This document shows positions 36,528-46,684 of a DNA stretch of 64,000 nucleotides, one piece after another. The position numbers and the translations under genes are program-made. The stretch comes from Mycobacterium sp. DL592 (GTDB lineage: Bacteria; Actinomycetota; Actinomycetes; Mycobacteriales; Mycobacteriaceae), in NCBI RefSeq assembly GCF_011694515.1, contig NZ_CP050192.1:2849301-2913300 (forward strand). The letters are read 5' to 3'. Numbering within the stretch: position 1 is the first letter of the stretch; each line of letters starts with the position of its first letter. The notes beneath the pieces were generated by a model that was given only the letters and a program-made list of their open reading frames with translations, was not told the origin of the DNA and did no database searches.

Positions 36528-36547
36528 AGTAGACCAATCGGTATACT
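36528..36547. promoter_or_regulatory. Operator-like inverted repeat between the deazaflavin enzyme and TetR genes
   Basis: AGTAGACCAATCGGTATACT is symmetric at 16 of 20 positions. It resembles LmrA/YxaF-type TetR operators, with AGACC and GGTNT arms, and lies between two divergent starts. Confidence 0.65.
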
Positions 36548-36582
36548 TCAAGGCGAGCTTGCCGAACCGAGAGGTACCGAAC

Positions 36583-37152
36583 ATGTCCGCACGAGACGCC
36601 CTGATCGCCAGCGTCACCGGATTGGTGCGCCGGCGCGGAGTGGCCGGAACCGGCCTCGCTGCCCTGCTGGAGGACAGCGGACTCGCCCGCCGAACCCTGT
36701 ATCTGAACTTTCCCGGCGGCAAAGCCGAGCTCGTCGCCGAAGCCACTCGGCAGGCCGGACAGGAGCTGGCCTCGGCGATCCGGGCAGCCGACGGCGCTGA
36801 CGCGGCGCAGGCCGTGCAGATGTTCATCGATCAGTGGAAGGCGCAGCTCGGCGCGACGCATGTGGAAGCGGGCTGCCCGATCGTCGCCGCGATCCTCGGC
36901 CGCTCCGAGGCGCCCGCCGCCGCCCAGGCCGCCAGCGCGGCCGTCGCGGAATGGCAGGAGATCCTGGCCGAGCGGCTCATCGCGGACGGCGCCGAACCGG
37001 AGACCGCCCGCTCGCTGGCCACCCTGACCGTCGCCGCGATCGAAGGCGCGGTGATCCTCGCGGTGGCGGCGCAGTCGACCGACCCGCTCGACGACGTCGG
37101 CCGTCATCTGCTCGAGGTCATCAGGCTGCACGTGCCGGACCACCCGCAGTGA
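36583..37152 (+). CDS. TetR-family regulator, LmrA/YxaF type
   Basis: This 189-residue repressor has the N-terminal helix-turn-helix with ALLEDSGLARRTLYLNFPGG and KAELVAEA, where LYLNFPGGKAELVAEA replaces the usual YHHFPGGK-like stretch of LmrA/YxaF proteins. A Cys in VEAGCPIVAAIL is also typical of that subgroup. ATG 36583 follows GAGAGG. It is divergent from the deazaflavin-dependent enzyme and probably represses it. Confidence 0.85.
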   Translation: MSARDALIASVTGLVRRRGVAGTGLAALLEDSGLARRTLYLNFPGGKAELVAEATRQAGQELASAIRAADGADAAQAVQMFIDQWKAQLGATHVEAGCPIVAAILGRSEAPAAAQAASAAVAEWQEILAERLIADGAEPETARSLATLTVAAIEGAVILAVAAQSTDPLDDVGRHLLEVIRLHVPDHPQ

Positions 37153-37171
37153 CCGCCCGGCACGGTCGCCC

Positions 37172-38206
37172 TCAGCGGATGGGGTGCAGCTCGGCGCGCC
37201 CGGCTCCGCCGTCGGCCACCGCGCCGGCCTCGGCCAGCAGCTCGCCGAGCTGCAGCGGGTAGACCGTCTGCCCGCCTGCGGCGAGCTCGTCGATGGTGGC
37301 CGCATCACACCAGCGGTGACCGTGGATGTAGCGCAGCTCCAGTTCCGTGCGTCCGGTGGCCACCGGCTCGAACCGCCGGGTCCGATGCACGAAATAGAAC
37401 TCCTGGCTCTGGACGACAGTGCCGTTGAAATCGATCACCGACTCCCGCCGCCACAGCGGGCCCACCATCGCGGCCGGGTCCACACACAGACCGGTCTCCT
37501 CGGCGATCTCCCGCACCGCCGCGTCAACCAGCCGCTCGCCGGGATGCGCCTCGCCGCCGACGGTGAACCACCACCGCGGTGCGGTGGTGGCGGTGACCGC
37601 CGGATCCGACCCACAGAACAACAGCACCGCGCCGTCATCGTCGAGCAGGACCACCCGCGCCGACGTGCGCCGGTCCACCACGCCCGCCTCGGCGGCCGGC
37701 CCGGGAGCCGCCCGCTCGGCGATCTCGAAATAACTTGGTAGCGGCGCGGTTCCGCCCAGACGCAGCCAGCGCACCGGGCGTCGCTCCCGCAGCGCCAGCG
37801 TGTCGCGGACCGCGTCGTTATGGAAGCGGCGGGCCAGCAGCACCCGTGCCTCGGCGTCGGCGAGCTCGGCGACCAGCGCCACCGGTATCGCCGACGGGTC
37901 GACCATCGCCAGCGCCGTGGACAGTTCGTTCTCGGCGGCCTCCCGCCCGGTTCGCGGCGCACGTTCGGCCGCATCAGCCAGCGCGGCCAGTCGCCGGCCC
38001 TCGGGGCGGTGGTTGTAGGCGTCGGCGGCCACGGCGCGCGCCACCACCGCGCGGCGGCCCAGCGCCGCGTCGAGCGCCTGCCAGGACAGGTCGTAGCGCA
38101 CGTGCAGCCGGTCGAGCCGGTTGGCGGTCTGGTAAGCCCAGACCGCGCTGAACACCAGCACGAACACCAGGACCGCCGTCAGCGACCAGTACAGCGGGCC
38201 GTTCAT
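37172..38206 (-). CDS. Membrane-anchored Nudix hydrolase (Rv2609c homologue)
   Basis: This 344-residue protein has an N-terminal membrane anchor (LYWSLTAVLVFVLVFSAVWAY), a helical region (about 30-140) and a Nudix domain (about 185-315). The Nudix box starts GGEAHPGERL and ends REIAEETGL, with the metal-binding REIAEE intact. It is the last gene of the PIM unit and overlaps pimA by four bases (ATGA). The substrate is unknown; a nucleoside diphosphate derivative linked to envelope lipid synthesis is possible. Confidence 0.88.
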   Translation of the reverse strand: MNGPLYWSLTAVLVFVLVFSAVWAYQTANRLDRLHVRYDLSWQALDAALGRRAVVARAVAADAYNHRPEGRRLAALADAAERAPRTGREAAENELSTALAMVDPSAIPVALVAELADAEARVLLARRFHNDAVRDTLALRERRPVRWLRLGGTAPLPSYFEIAERAAPGPAAEAGVVDRRTSARVVLLDDDGAVLLFCGSDPAVTATTAPRWWFTVGGEAHPGERLVDAAVREIAEETGLCVDPAAMVGPLWRRESVIDFNGTVVQSQEFYFVHRTRRFEPVATGRTELELRYIHGHRWCDAATIDELAAGGQTVYPLQLGELLAEAGAVADGGAGRAELHPIR

Positions 38207-39366
38207 TGGATCGATCCCCGAGTCGCTTCGCTCCTGCCCGCCGAGCCGGCCACCGTCACCTTCGCCCCCGCACCGGCGACCGTCTCGTAGACCCTCATGA
38301 TCTCGTCGGCCACCACCGGCCAGTCGTAGCGGCGCACGGCGGTCCTGGCCGCCTTGACGTAGCCGCCGCGGATCGTGTCGTCGGCGAGGACGGCGATCAG
38401 ACCGTCGGCCAGCGCGTCGGAATCCTCGACGCGGACCAGCCGGCCGGCCTTGCCGTCGACCAGAACCCGGCGGAACGCGTCGAGATCGCTGGCCACGACC
38501 GGCGTTCCGGCCGCCATCGCCTCGACCAAAACGATGCCGAAGCTCTCACCGCCGGTGTTGGGGGCGCAGTACACATCGGCGCTGCGCATCGCCGAGGCTT
38601 TGGTGGCGTCATCGACCTGACCCAGGAAACGCAGATGGCCGGCCAGCGGTCCGGCTTTCTCGCGCAGTTCCTCCTCGTCGCCGCGGCCGACGACGAGGAC
38701 CTCGATGTCGGCGAAGCGCGCCACCAGGGCAGGCAGCGCACCCAGCAGCACCGCCATCCCCTTGCGGGGTTCGTCGTAGCGGCCCAGGAACAGCACCGAC
38801 TTTCCCGGCCTCGGGTAGCCGTCGAGCCGGGGCGCCTCGGCGAACGACGCCACGTCCACCCCGTTGGGGATCTCGACGGCATCGGAGCCCAGCGCCTCCA
38901 TCTGCCAGCGCCTGGCGAGATCGGACACCGCGATACGCCCGACGATCTTCTCGTGGTACGGCCGCAGAAATCCTTGAAAGACGCTGAGCGTCAACGACCT
39001 TGTGGTCGAGGTGTGAAAGGTCGCGACGATCGGGCCCTCGGCGGCCTGCAGGGCCAGCATCGACAAGCTCGGCGCGTTGGGCTCGTGCAGGTGCAGGACG
39101 TCGAACTCACCCTCGATGAGCCACTTCTTGACCTTGCGGTGGGTCGCCGGGCCGAACCGGAGCCGTGCCACCGACCCGTTGTACGGGATGGGGACCGCCT
39201 TGCCGCCGGACACCACGTAGTCGGGCAACTCGACGTCGGCCGACGCCGGCGCCAGCACGCTGACATAGTGCCCGCGTTGACGCATCACCTCGGCAAGCTG
39301 CAGTACGTGCGACTGCACCCCGCCGGGAACGTCGAACGAGTACGGGCAGACCATGCCGATGCGCAT
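38203..39366 (-). CDS. pimA: Phosphatidylinositol alpha-mannosyltransferase PimA
   Basis: This 387-residue GT4 glycosyltransferase adds the first mannose from GDP-mannose to phosphatidylinositol at the cytoplasmic face. It begins MRIGMVCPYSFDVPGGVQSH; the His118-type region is ATFHTSTTR, and the donor-binding EX7E-like motif is in GGESFGIVLVEAMAAGTPV. ATG 39366 overlaps the stop of the acyltransferase by one base. The long C-terminus is variable. Confidence 0.96.
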   Translation of the reverse strand: MRIGMVCPYSFDVPGGVQSHVLQLAEVMRQRGHYVSVLAPASADVELPDYVVSGGKAVPIPYNGSVARLRFGPATHRKVKKWLIEGEFDVLHLHEPNAPSLSMLALQAAEGPIVATFHTSTTRSLTLSVFQGFLRPYHEKIVGRIAVSDLARRWQMEALGSDAVEIPNGVDVASFAEAPRLDGYPRPGKSVLFLGRYDEPRKGMAVLLGALPALVARFADIEVLVVGRGDEEELREKAGPLAGHLRFLGQVDDATKASAMRSADVYCAPNTGGESFGIVLVEAMAAGTPVVASDLDAFRRVLVDGKAGRLVRVEDSDALADGLIAVLADDTIRGGYVKAARTAVRRYDWPVVADEIMRVYETVAGAGAKVTVAGSAGRSEATRGSIQ

Positions 39367-40325
39367 CAGCTGGGACCGTCGCCCCGTATTCGGGCGCGCC
39401 TCTCCTCGGACAGGTCGGCGAGCCACTGCGGCTGCAACATGTGCCAGTCCTCGGGGTGGGCGGCGATGTTCCTGCCGAACTCGTCGGCCAGCGCCTGGGT
39501 GATCACACCGACGTCCGCGCTCGAGCAGTCCAGTGGCGGGCCGATCTGCACGACGCAGTCCTCGCCCTGGTAGTAGACGTGAGCCGGCAGCAGCGCGGCG
39601 CCGGTCTTGACGGCCAGCTTCGCCGGGCCGCCCGGCATCCGAGTGGGTTCACCGAGCAGGTTCACCTCGATACCGGATCGGGTCAGGTCGCGTTCGGCCA
39701 TCAGGCACACCGCGCGGTTGGCCTCCAGCCGCTCGGCGAGCACCTCCATCGGCGGGCGCTCGCCGCCGTTGAGCGGGAGCACCTCGAAGCCCAGGCTCTC
39801 CCGATAGTCGAGGAAGCGACGGTAGAGGGACTCCGGTTGAAGCCGCTCGGCCACCGTGGTGAACGTGCCGCTGTGATGCACCAGCCACACCCCCGCCATG
39901 TCCCAGTTGCCGCTGTGCGGGAGCGCCAGGATCACGCCGTGGCCGGCCGCATAGCCGGCGTCGACGTGTTCGGCGCCCACCACGACGGCATCGAGCCGGC
40001 GCGCAAGGGCGTCGAGATCCATCGTCGGCAACCGGAATGCCTCCCGCCAGTACCGGGCGTACGAGGCCAGCGAAGCACGGATCAGCTCGTCGGGCACCTC
40101 GGCGGGCGTGGTGCCGATCACCCGGGCCAGGTTCTTGCGGAGCTGCTCGGGGCCGCCGCCGAGCGCCGCATACCGGGCGCCGGCGCCAAAAGCATTGCGT
40201 GCAAAGAACTCCGGCATCGTTCTGACCAGCCGCCAGCCCGCGGCGTATCCCCAGTCGGCCAGGTTGTCGCCTGAGGGCAGCCGGTTACGCCCGGCTGTCC
40301 ACAGCCCCGACGGAGTCGCGATCAC
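39366..40325 (-). CDS. patA: Phosphatidylinositol mannoside acyltransferase
   Basis: This 319-residue enzyme corresponds to Rv2611c and transfers an acyl chain to the mannose of PIM1/PIM2. The acyltransferase HX4D-type motif is LPHSGNWDMAG, with downstream block LMAERDLTRSGIEV and MPGGPAKLAVKTGAAL typical of the LpxL/HtrB-like family. GTG 40325 overlaps the pgsA stop (GTGA). It is membrane-associated in known homologues. Confidence 0.93.
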   Translation of the reverse strand: MIATPSGLWTAGRNRLPSGDNLADWGYAAGWRLVRTMPEFFARNAFGAGARYAALGGGPEQLRKNLARVIGTTPAEVPDELIRASLASYARYWREAFRLPTMDLDALARRLDAVVVGAEHVDAGYAAGHGVILALPHSGNWDMAGVWLVHHSGTFTTVAERLQPESLYRRFLDYRESLGFEVLPLNGGERPPMEVLAERLEANRAVCLMAERDLTRSGIEVNLLGEPTRMPGGPAKLAVKTGAALLPAHVYYQGEDCVVQIGPPLDCSSADVGVITQALADEFGRNIAAHPEDWHMLQPQWLADLSEERRARIRGDGPS

Positions 40326-40987
40326 TGCTCGGGACTCCCGGACTCGGGCGTGGCCGGTTCGATCTTGTCCATCGCCCCCGGCGAGCTACGCACCGAATGC
40401 ACCCGCTGGCCCACCGTCACCAGGCTGGCGACCGCGAGCAGCCACATCGCGGTGGGCAGCAGGATCGGCACGCCGAACACCGGGAAGTCCGAAAGGCCGG
40501 CGCCGAGCAGCACGATGACCAGACGTTCGGGGCGTTCGATGAGGCCCCCGCCGCCTTCCAGGCCGCTGGCCTCGGCGCGGGCCTTGACGTAGGAGATCAC
40601 CTGCGAGGTCACCAGGCAGATCAGGGTAGCCACCATCAGTGACGAGCTGTGCAGGCCGAACGCCGCCCACCACAGCAGCCCGCAGAACACCGCGCCGTCG
40701 CTGATCCGGTCGCAGGTGGCGTCGAGCACCGCGCCGAACCGGGTGCCGCCGCCGCGCTGGCGTGCCATCGCACCGTCGAGCATGTCGGCCAGTACGAAGA
40801 AGAACACCGCCACCGAACCCCACCACAGCACCCCGATGGGAAACAGCGTCAAGGACGCCAGCACCGAGCCGGCGGTGCCGACGATGGTGACGATGTCGGG
40901 GGTCAGCCCAATCTTGAGGGCCGCCTTGGCAACCGGCGTACTGAGTTTGGTGTACGCCGCGCGGGTCATCAGGTAGAAGTCGCTCAC
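40322..40987 (-). CDS. pgsA: Phosphatidylinositol phosphate synthase PgsA (CDP-alcohol phosphotransferase)
   Basis: This 221-residue polytopic enzyme joins CDP-diacylglycerol and inositol phosphate, giving the lipid that PimA mannosylates. The catalytic motif D-x2-DG-x2-AR-x8-G-x3-D-x3-D is seen from DMLDGAMARQRGGG through GAVLDATCDR. Several membrane helices follow. The start is GTG 40987, which overlaps the HIT gene stop by four bases; an upstream in-frame start would extend into that gene. Confidence 0.94.
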   Translation of the reverse strand: MSDFYLMTRAAYTKLSTPVAKAALKIGLTPDIVTIVGTAGSVLASLTLFPIGVLWWGSVAVFFFVLADMLDGAMARQRGGGTRFGAVLDATCDRISDGAVFCGLLWWAAFGLHSSSLMVATLICLVTSQVISYVKARAEASGLEGGGGLIERPERLVIVLLGAGLSDFPVFGVPILLPTAMWLLAVASLVTVGQRVHSVRSSPGAMDKIEPATPESGSPEQ

Positions 40988-41538
40988 GGCAGGTTGGCCC
41001 ATTCGGAGGCGAGCAGCGCGCGGGTGTCGCGTAGCAACTGCGGAATGACCTTGGTCTCACCCACGATCGTGATGAAGTTGGCGTCACCCGACCACCGCGG
41101 TACGACGTGCATGTGCAGATGCTCGGCCAGCGAACCGCCCGCCGACTTGCCGAGGTTGAGCCCCACGTTGAAGCCGTCCGGGTTGGAGACGGCCTTCATG
41201 ACGCGAATTGCCTTCTGAGTGAACGCCATCAGCTCAGCGCTCTCCTCACTGGTGAGGTCCTCGAGCTCGGAGACCCGACGATACGGCACCACCATCAGGT
41301 GGCCGGGGTTGTACGGGTAGAGATTGAGCACCGCGTACACCTGTTCGCCGCGGGCCACCACCAGGCCTTCCTCGTCGGGCAGCGTGGGAATGTGGGTGAA
41401 CGGCCGTGCGGGCTCGGCAGACTTCTTCTGCGCGGGCACCTCGACGATGTAGCTCATCCGGTGCGGGGTCCACAACCGCTGGAGCCGGTCAGGCTCCCCC
41501 ACTCCCCGATCGGTGATCGCCTCGCGGTCTTCAGTCAC
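40984..41538 (-). CDS. HIT-family Ap4A phosphorylase-like protein (Rv2613c homologue)
   Basis: This 184-residue histidine-triad protein has the triad [10 protein letters not shown] and the upstream [19 protein letters not shown]. The M. tuberculosis homologue is an Ap4A phosphorylase. I choose GTG 41538, which has AAGG six bases before it; TTG 41544 is possible. It overlaps the thrS stop by eight bases and the pgsA start by four, forming part of the tightly packed thrS-pimA unit. Confidence 0.92.
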   Translation of the reverse strand: MTEDREAITDRGVGEPDRLQRLWTPHRMSYIVEVPAQKKSAEPARPFTHIPTLPDEEGLVVARGEQVYAVLNLYPYNPGHLMVVPYRRVSELEDLTSEESAELMAFTQKAIRVMKAVSNPDGFNVGLNLGKSAGGSLAEHLHMHVVPRWSGDANFITIVGETKVIPQLLRDTRALLASEWANLP

Positions 41539-43582
41539 TGTCAACCTTCACCAGTTCGGCTGTGGGCACGGCATTTTCGCGGTCGGCGATCCACTTCAGG
41601 ATTGACGCCACTGCTTGCTGACGGGGCACACCGTTGATCTGGGTGCGGTCACCGAACCGGAAGCTGACCGCACCGGCCTCCACGTCGCGGTCACCCGCGA
41701 GCACCATGAACGGCACCCTCTGGTTGGTGTGGTTGACGATCTTCTTGGCCATCCGGTCGTCGCTGGCATCGACCTCCACCCGCACACCGTGCGAGCGCAA
41801 TTCGGCGGCGACGTCGCGCAGGTAGGCCACGTGGTCGTCGGAGACGGGGATGCCCACCACCTGAACCGGGGCCAGCCACGCCGGGAACGCGCCGGCGTAA
41901 TGCTCGGTGAGGATGCCGAAGAACCGCTCGATCGACCCGAACAGCGCGCGGTGGATCAACACCGGCCGCTGGCGGGTGCCGTCGGCGGCGGTGTACTCCA
42001 GCTCGAAACGCTCGGGCATGTTGAAGTCGAGCTGGATGGTCGACATCTGCCAGCTGCGGCCCAGCGCGTCGCGCACCTGCACCGAGATCTTCGGCCCGTA
42101 GAACGCCGCGCCGCCGGGATCGGGAACCAGCTCCAGGCCCGAGGATTCGGCGACCTCGCGCAACGTCTCGGTGGCTTCCTCCCACACCTCGTCGGAGCCG
42201 ACGTACTTGTTCGGGTCCTTGGTGGACAGCTCCAGATAGAAGTCCGACAGGCCGTAGTCGGCGAGCAGGTCGAGAACGAACCGCAGCAGCGAGGCCAGTT
42301 CGTCACGCATCTGCTCACGGGTGCAGTAGATGTGCGAATCGTCCTGGGTCATCCCGCGCACCCGCGTCAGGCCGTGGATGACACCGGACTTCTCGTAGCG
42401 GTAGACGGTGCCGAACTCGAAGAGCCGCAACGGAAGTTCGCGATACGACCGCCCACGCGACCGGAAGATCAGATGGTGCATCGGGCAGTTCATCGGCTTG
42501 AGGTAGTAGTCCTGCCCTGGCTTGCGCAGGACGCCGTTCTCGTCGAACTCCGCGTCGATGTGCATCGGCGGGAACATGCCGTCGGCGTACCACTCCAGGT
42601 GACCGGAGGTGATGTAGAGCTGCTCTTTGGTGATGTGCGGGGTGTTGACGAACTCGTAGCCGGCCTCGATGTGCTTACGCCGCGAATACTCCTCCAGCTC
42701 GCGGCGCACGATGCCGCCCTTGGGGTGGAACACCGGCAGGCCCGAGCCCAATTCGTCGGGGAAGCTGAACAAGTCGAGCTCGACGCCGAGCTTGCGGTGA
42801 TCGCGGCGCTGGGCCTCCTCGAGCAGCTCGAGGTGACGGTCCAGGGCTTCCTGGGACTCCCACGCTGTGCCGTAGATGCGTTGCAGGCTGGCGTTGTTCT
42901 GGTCGCCGCGCCAGTACGCCGCCGAGCTCCTGGTGAGCTTGAACGCCGGGATGTACTTGGTGGTCGGGATGTGCGGGCCGCGGCACAGGTCACCCCAAAC
43001 CCGTTCCCGGGTACGGGGATTGAGGTTGTCATAGGCGGTCAGCTCGTCGCCACCGACCTCCATGATGTCGGCGTCACCGGACTTGTCGTCGACCAGTTCA
43101 AGCTTGTAGGGCTCGCCGGCCAGCTCGGCGCGGGCCTGGTCCTTGGATTCGTAGACCCGCCGGGCGAACAGCTGGCCCTCTTTGACGATGGCGCGCATCC
43201 GCTTCTCGAGCTTCTCGAGATCTTCGGGGGTGAACGCCTCGGGCACGTCGAAGTCGTAATAGAAGCCGTCGGTGATCGGCGGGCCGATGCCGAGCTTGGC
43301 TTGCGGGAACAGCTCCTGCACCGCCTGGGCCAGAACGTGGGCGGCCGAGTGCCGGATGACGCTGCGCCCGTCCTCGGTGTCGGCGGCCACCGGCACCACG
43401 TCGGCGTCGGCGTCCGGCGCCCAGCTCAGGTCGCGCAGCTTGCCGTCGGCGTCACGCACCACCACGATGGCGTCGGCTTCCCCGCGGCTGGGCAGGCCGG
43501 CGTCGCGCACGGCAGCGCCCGCGGTAGTCCCGGCAGGGACCCTGATGGGGGCTGCTGGGGCGGTGGTCGCGGGGGCGCTCAT
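41531..43582 (-). CDS. thrS: Threonyl-tRNA synthetase
   Basis: This 683-residue class II synthetase has an N-terminal TGS domain, the editing domain with [13 protein letters not shown] and the zinc-linked CRGPHIPTT region, and the catalytic core with motif 2 ([20 protein letters not shown]) and motif 3 near the end ([11 protein letters not shown]). It charges tRNA-Thr. ATG 43582 gives the usual family length; the open frame upstream is not conserved. It is the first gene of the unit that continues to the Nudix gene. Confidence 0.97.
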   Translation of the reverse strand: MSAPATTAPAAPIRVPAGTTAGAAVRDAGLPSRGEADAIVVVRDADGKLRDLSWAPDADADVVPVAADTEDGRSVIRHSAAHVLAQAVQELFPQAKLGIGPPITDGFYYDFDVPEAFTPEDLEKLEKRMRAIVKEGQLFARRVYESKDQARAELAGEPYKLELVDDKSGDADIMEVGGDELTAYDNLNPRTRERVWGDLCRGPHIPTTKYIPAFKLTRSSAAYWRGDQNNASLQRIYGTAWESQEALDRHLELLEEAQRRDHRKLGVELDLFSFPDELGSGLPVFHPKGGIVRRELEEYSRRKHIEAGYEFVNTPHITKEQLYITSGHLEWYADGMFPPMHIDAEFDENGVLRKPGQDYYLKPMNCPMHHLIFRSRGRSYRELPLRLFEFGTVYRYEKSGVIHGLTRVRGMTQDDSHIYCTREQMRDELASLLRFVLDLLADYGLSDFYLELSTKDPNKYVGSDEVWEEATETLREVAESSGLELVPDPGGAAFYGPKISVQVRDALGRSWQMSTIQLDFNMPERFELEYTAADGTRQRPVLIHRALFGSIERFFGILTEHYAGAFPAWLAPVQVVGIPVSDDHVAYLRDVAAELRSHGVRVEVDASDDRMAKKIVNHTNQRVPFMVLAGDRDVEAGAVSFRFGDRTQINGVPRQQAVASILKWIADRENAVPTAELVKVDSD

Positions 43583-43667
43583 CACGGATGCTCTTTCGGG
43601 TGACGGGGACAGGGATGACCGCCACGAAGGCTCGCGGCCGGTCGCGACCATGCTATCGGGGCGAGCG

Positions 43668-44147
43668 TCAGGCTCCGAGGCCGATGGGGCTCTCCAAGGC
43701 CGGGTGATCCAGTCCGAACAGGCCGGCCGTCCAGCCCACCGCGCCGACCAGCCACAGTGTGGCCACCACGACGGCGGCGGTGAACACCGCGCCGAGCGCC
43801 TGTACCCACCAGCCCTGCCGCTTGAACCAGGCCATCGCAGTGCTGTAGTGGCCCCGGGTGAACGTCAGGGTGCGGTGCGCCCAGTAGAACTCGGTGGCCA
43901 GGATGGCCAGGCCGACGAACAGGATGGCCCAGCCGGGGCCGGGGTACGGGATCGCGACGATCCCGACCAGCAGCACGGTCACCCCGACCACCGCGACCGC
44001 GACGCGGTAGACGAAGTCGGCGAGCGGACGGTCCCGCAGCCGGTCACGTTGGCGCGCCCACGCGCGCAGCCAATCCCCGGGTCGCTTCGCTCTCCCCCTC
44101 GCCTGCGGCCGGGCGGTTCCCCTAGCCCGGCGCCGCCAGTTCTTCAC
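43668..44147 (-). CDS. PGPGW/TIGR02611 family membrane protein
   Basis: This 159-residue protein has a basic N-terminal half and three membrane helices, with the diagnostic [20 protein letters not shown] (about residues 68-87) and FYWAHRTL. The actinobacterial family has no known function. GTG 44147 forms a GTGA overlap with the thioesterase stop. Confidence 0.85.
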   Translation of the reverse strand: MKNWRRRARGTARPQARGRAKRPGDWLRAWARQRDRLRDRPLADFVYRVAVAVVGVTVLLVGIVAIPYPGPGWAILFVGLAILATEFYWAHRTLTFTRGHYSTAMAWFKRQGWWVQALGAVFTAAVVVATLWLVGAVGWTAGLFGLDHPALESPIGLGA

Positions 44148-44767
44148 GGCTGTCCCGGTTTCAGCAGCACGAACAGTCCTTCCCCGTCGGCCAGGACGGT
44201 GTCGCCGTCGGACAGCCGGATGTCGACGAAGATCTTGCGTCCCTCTTGGCGCAGCACCCCGGCGTCGACCTGCAGTTCCTTCTCGATGGGCACGATCTTG
44301 CGGTAGTTGACGTGCAGGTAGGCGGTGCGCTGATAGGGCCCGCCGGTCAGCAGGAACGACGTCTTGCCCAGCACGCCGTCGAAGAGGTGGGCGATGATGC
44401 CGCCGTGCACCGCGCCGTTGCGGCCGAGATGGAATCGGCGGAAGCGGGCCCAGCCGCGCAGCCGGCCATCCTCGCCGGGCTCCACCTCGTTGGGGATGCT
44501 CAGGATGTTGCCGCGCATCGGCAGATCGTTGCGCCGGCCCGACGGCGTGGTCCACTCGTCGACATCGAAGGGAGCCAGCAGCCCGGAGGCCTGCTCGAGC
44601 AGGTCTGCGGCGCGGGTGACGACGTCGTCGGGGGCGTCGGCGGCACGGGCGTGGTCCTGCAGATCGCGGACCGCATCGATGAACCGCCCGTAGTCCGGCC
44701 CGCCTTTGGCGGTGGGTACGGGCGGGTTGAACCCGCCGCCGGGGTGGGTCGCGCCCATCACGGTCAT
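44144..44767 (-). CDS. PaaI-type hotdog thioesterase
   Basis: This protein of about 207 residues has a helical N-terminus (about 1-85) and a hotdog domain with the conserved active-site region GAVHGGIIAHLFDGVLG and AYLHVNYRKIVPI. PaaI-type enzymes hydrolyse acyl- or aryl-CoA thioesters. The start is ATG 44767 with AGGTGG eight bases before; GTG 44779 is an alternative. It is coupled to the downstream membrane protein by four bases. Confidence 0.83.
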   Translation of the reverse strand: MTVMGATHPGGGFNPPVPTAKGGPDYGRFIDAVRDLQDHARAADAPDDVVTRAADLLEQASGLLAPFDVDEWTTPSGRRNDLPMRGNILSIPNEVEPGEDGRLRGWARFRRFHLGRNGAVHGGIIAHLFDGVLGKTSFLLTGGPYQRTAYLHVNYRKIVPIEKELQVDAGVLRQEGRKIFVDIRLSDGDTVLADGEGLFVLLKPGQP

Positions 44768-44839
44768 ATCGTCTGCCACCTGGTTACCGTATGCCGCCTG
44801 GTGAGCGGCCCTGACTACGACGGTACGTGTGCCGATGGC

Positions 44840-45349
44840 ATGGTGGATCGGGTGAAGCTCAGCGACCTGGCCGGACAGCCGTTGACGTACGCCGAAGTGG
44901 GGGCGACCGCGGGCCAGCTTCCCCCGGCTTATCACCACGTCAGGCTGTCCTCGCGGATCGGGCGCGGCCGAGACCGGTTCGAGCAGGCTGCCGCTGCGGT
45001 CATGCGCTACGGGATGCTGCGCGGGGCTGGGCTGCGCGTCGCCGCGACCACCGAGGTGGCCGAGGTCGGGACCGACGTGCTGGGCAAGCTGGGTCCGTTC
45101 GTGGCGCCGTGCCGGGTGGTCTACGTCGTCGACGAGCACAACCGCCGCGGCTTCGCCTACGGGAGTCTGCCCGGTCACGCCGTGGCGGGTGAGGAGATGT
45201 TCGGCGTGCGATACGAACCGGCCGACGATTCGGTGCACGCCGAAGTGGTGGCGTTCTCCCGGCCCGCGACGTGGTGGAGCCAGATCGGGGCGCCGGTGGC
45301 GTCGATCGTCCAGCGGGTGATCACCAAGCGGTATCTGTCAGTGGTCTGA
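44840..45349 (+). CDS. DUF1990 family protein
   Basis: This protein of about 169 residues has the family pattern LTYAEVGAT near the start, GRGRDRFEQAAAAVMRYGM, and at the end VRYEPADDSVHAEVVAFSRP and a C-terminal amphipathic helix. DUF1990 proteins are of unknown function. ATG 44840 and GTG 44852 are both possible starts. The 3' end overlaps the convergent membrane protein gene by 12 bases. Confidence 0.82.
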   Translation: MVDRVKLSDLAGQPLTYAEVGATAGQLPPAYHHVRLSSRIGRGRDRFEQAAAAVMRYGMLRGAGLRVAATTEVAEVGTDVLGKLGPFVAPCRVVYVVDEHNRRGFAYGSLPGHAVAGEEMFGVRYEPADDSVHAEVVAFSRPATWWSQIGAPVASIVQRVITKRYLSVV

Positions 45350-46408
45350 GTGGTCGCCGGTTGACGTGTCCCGCGTGGCGACATCGATCTGATAGGACAG
45401 GATCGCCAGGGCGAACAGGCCGATCGACAGGTTGATCAACGCCCCGAAGCCCTCGGTGGCGAAGTCGACCAGCGCGGTCAGGAAGGTGAACACCAGCGCG
45501 GCGCTGCGCAGCAGGCGCAACGGCCACACCTTGGTGGTGCGCCGCAGGGCGATCATTGCCGGCAGCGCCATCGCCAGCGTCAATCCGGCGGTCACCAACA
45601 GGATGATCGTGGCCGGGCTCTTGCCCGCCAGTTGGATCTTGACGTGTTTCTCTTCGTAGAAGTAGTCGCCGAACACGATGCCCAGGGTGTGCAGGAACAG
45701 CCCGAAGATCGAGCCGGCCACCAGCAGCCACCCCACCCATGGCACCCACTTGGGGCTGCGAAACACGTTGGGAATCAAGCGCGGAGCCCACCGCTGCAGA
45801 CGGTAGAGCCGGTCGCTGGCATGCCCGGCCGACAGCAGCAGCGCCCGGACGTGTTCGACATCGCCGTCGGGTGCTCCCCCGGCCCGGGCCTGCTCGACGA
45901 GTTGCAGCCCGATCTCGCGGCGGTGGTCGGCCAGCCCGCGGGCCGTCCCGTCGGCGGCGATGGCCGCAGCCGAGGCCAGGCATTCGTGGGCACTGAGCGG
46001 GCGGATCACCCGGATGATCCGCGCGCCGACCAGGATCAGGCACACCAGGACGTACATGATCTCGGCGGCCGGGCCGTAGAAGTAGTCGTTGTCCTTGGTG
46101 ACGAACTTGCCGACCTCGTCGAGGAACAGGCCGAACCCGATGCCACCCATCACCACCGTCAGCACGCGCACGCCCGACCCCAGCGCCAGCCACCCGGTCA
46201 GCAGCGCCAGCATCATCAGGGCACCGCCCCACAGTGCGTGTGCGATGTGCAGGTCGCCGCCGCCGATCTGCGGGTAGCCGGTGAGCCGCAGGTACAGCCG
46301 GGTCAGCAGGATCGTGGCGATCGCGACGATCACGAACGCCTCTGCCGAACCAGACCCGACGGCGTTACGGGTGATCGGTCCGCGCCGGGTGCTGCTGTGG
46401 TCGGTCAT
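45338..46408 (-). CDS. Hypothetical polytopic membrane protein
   Basis: This 356-residue protein has about seven to eight membrane helices in two blocks (residues 20-145 and 230-350) split by a cytoplasmic helical region (about 150-220). A conserved-looking acidic pattern is GFGLFLDEVGKFVTKDNDYFY. I do not recognise a named family. ATG 46408 gives MTDHSSTRRGPITRN; the frame is open upstream. The tail overlaps the convergent DUF1990 gene by 12 bases. Confidence 0.75.
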   Translation of the reverse strand: MTDHSSTRRGPITRNAVGSGSAEAFVIVAIATILLTRLYLRLTGYPQIGGGDLHIAHALWGGALMMLALLTGWLALGSGVRVLTVVMGGIGFGLFLDEVGKFVTKDNDYFYGPAAEIMYVLVCLILVGARIIRVIRPLSAHECLASAAAIAADGTARGLADHRREIGLQLVEQARAGGAPDGDVEHVRALLLSAGHASDRLYRLQRWAPRLIPNVFRSPKWVPWVGWLLVAGSIFGLFLHTLGIVFGDYFYEEKHVKIQLAGKSPATIILLVTAGLTLAMALPAMIALRRTTKVWPLRLLRSAALVFTFLTALVDFATEGFGALINLSIGLFALAILSYQIDVATRDTSTGDHSDH

Positions 46409-46684
46409 CGCAATCTCCGCTCGCGCCGATATTGGGCCGCCCGCCGTGGTCGGTGGGGCACTGCCATAGTGACCCGATTCTGCAACCCCGCTGAATCCTT
46501 GGCTACGCGGGCACTTGGAACCTGCTGAGAGAAAGGCCGTGTCCGGCAGTAACGCCCGCTGAACATGGATGACCACTGTGTGGCTGCGACGAGGGTGCTG
46601 CCGATCCGTGTTCAGGTCACACGGCGGCCGCCGCCCGGCCTATCCTCGAAAGATGTTCTCCGCCTGACTCCGAGGGAGATTCAG
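46409..46684. other. Intergenic region before the small secreted-protein gene
   Basis: No gene is supported in these 276 bases. TATCCT at 46641-46646 could be a -10 element for the following small gene, but no good -35 is visible. Confidence 0.4.
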
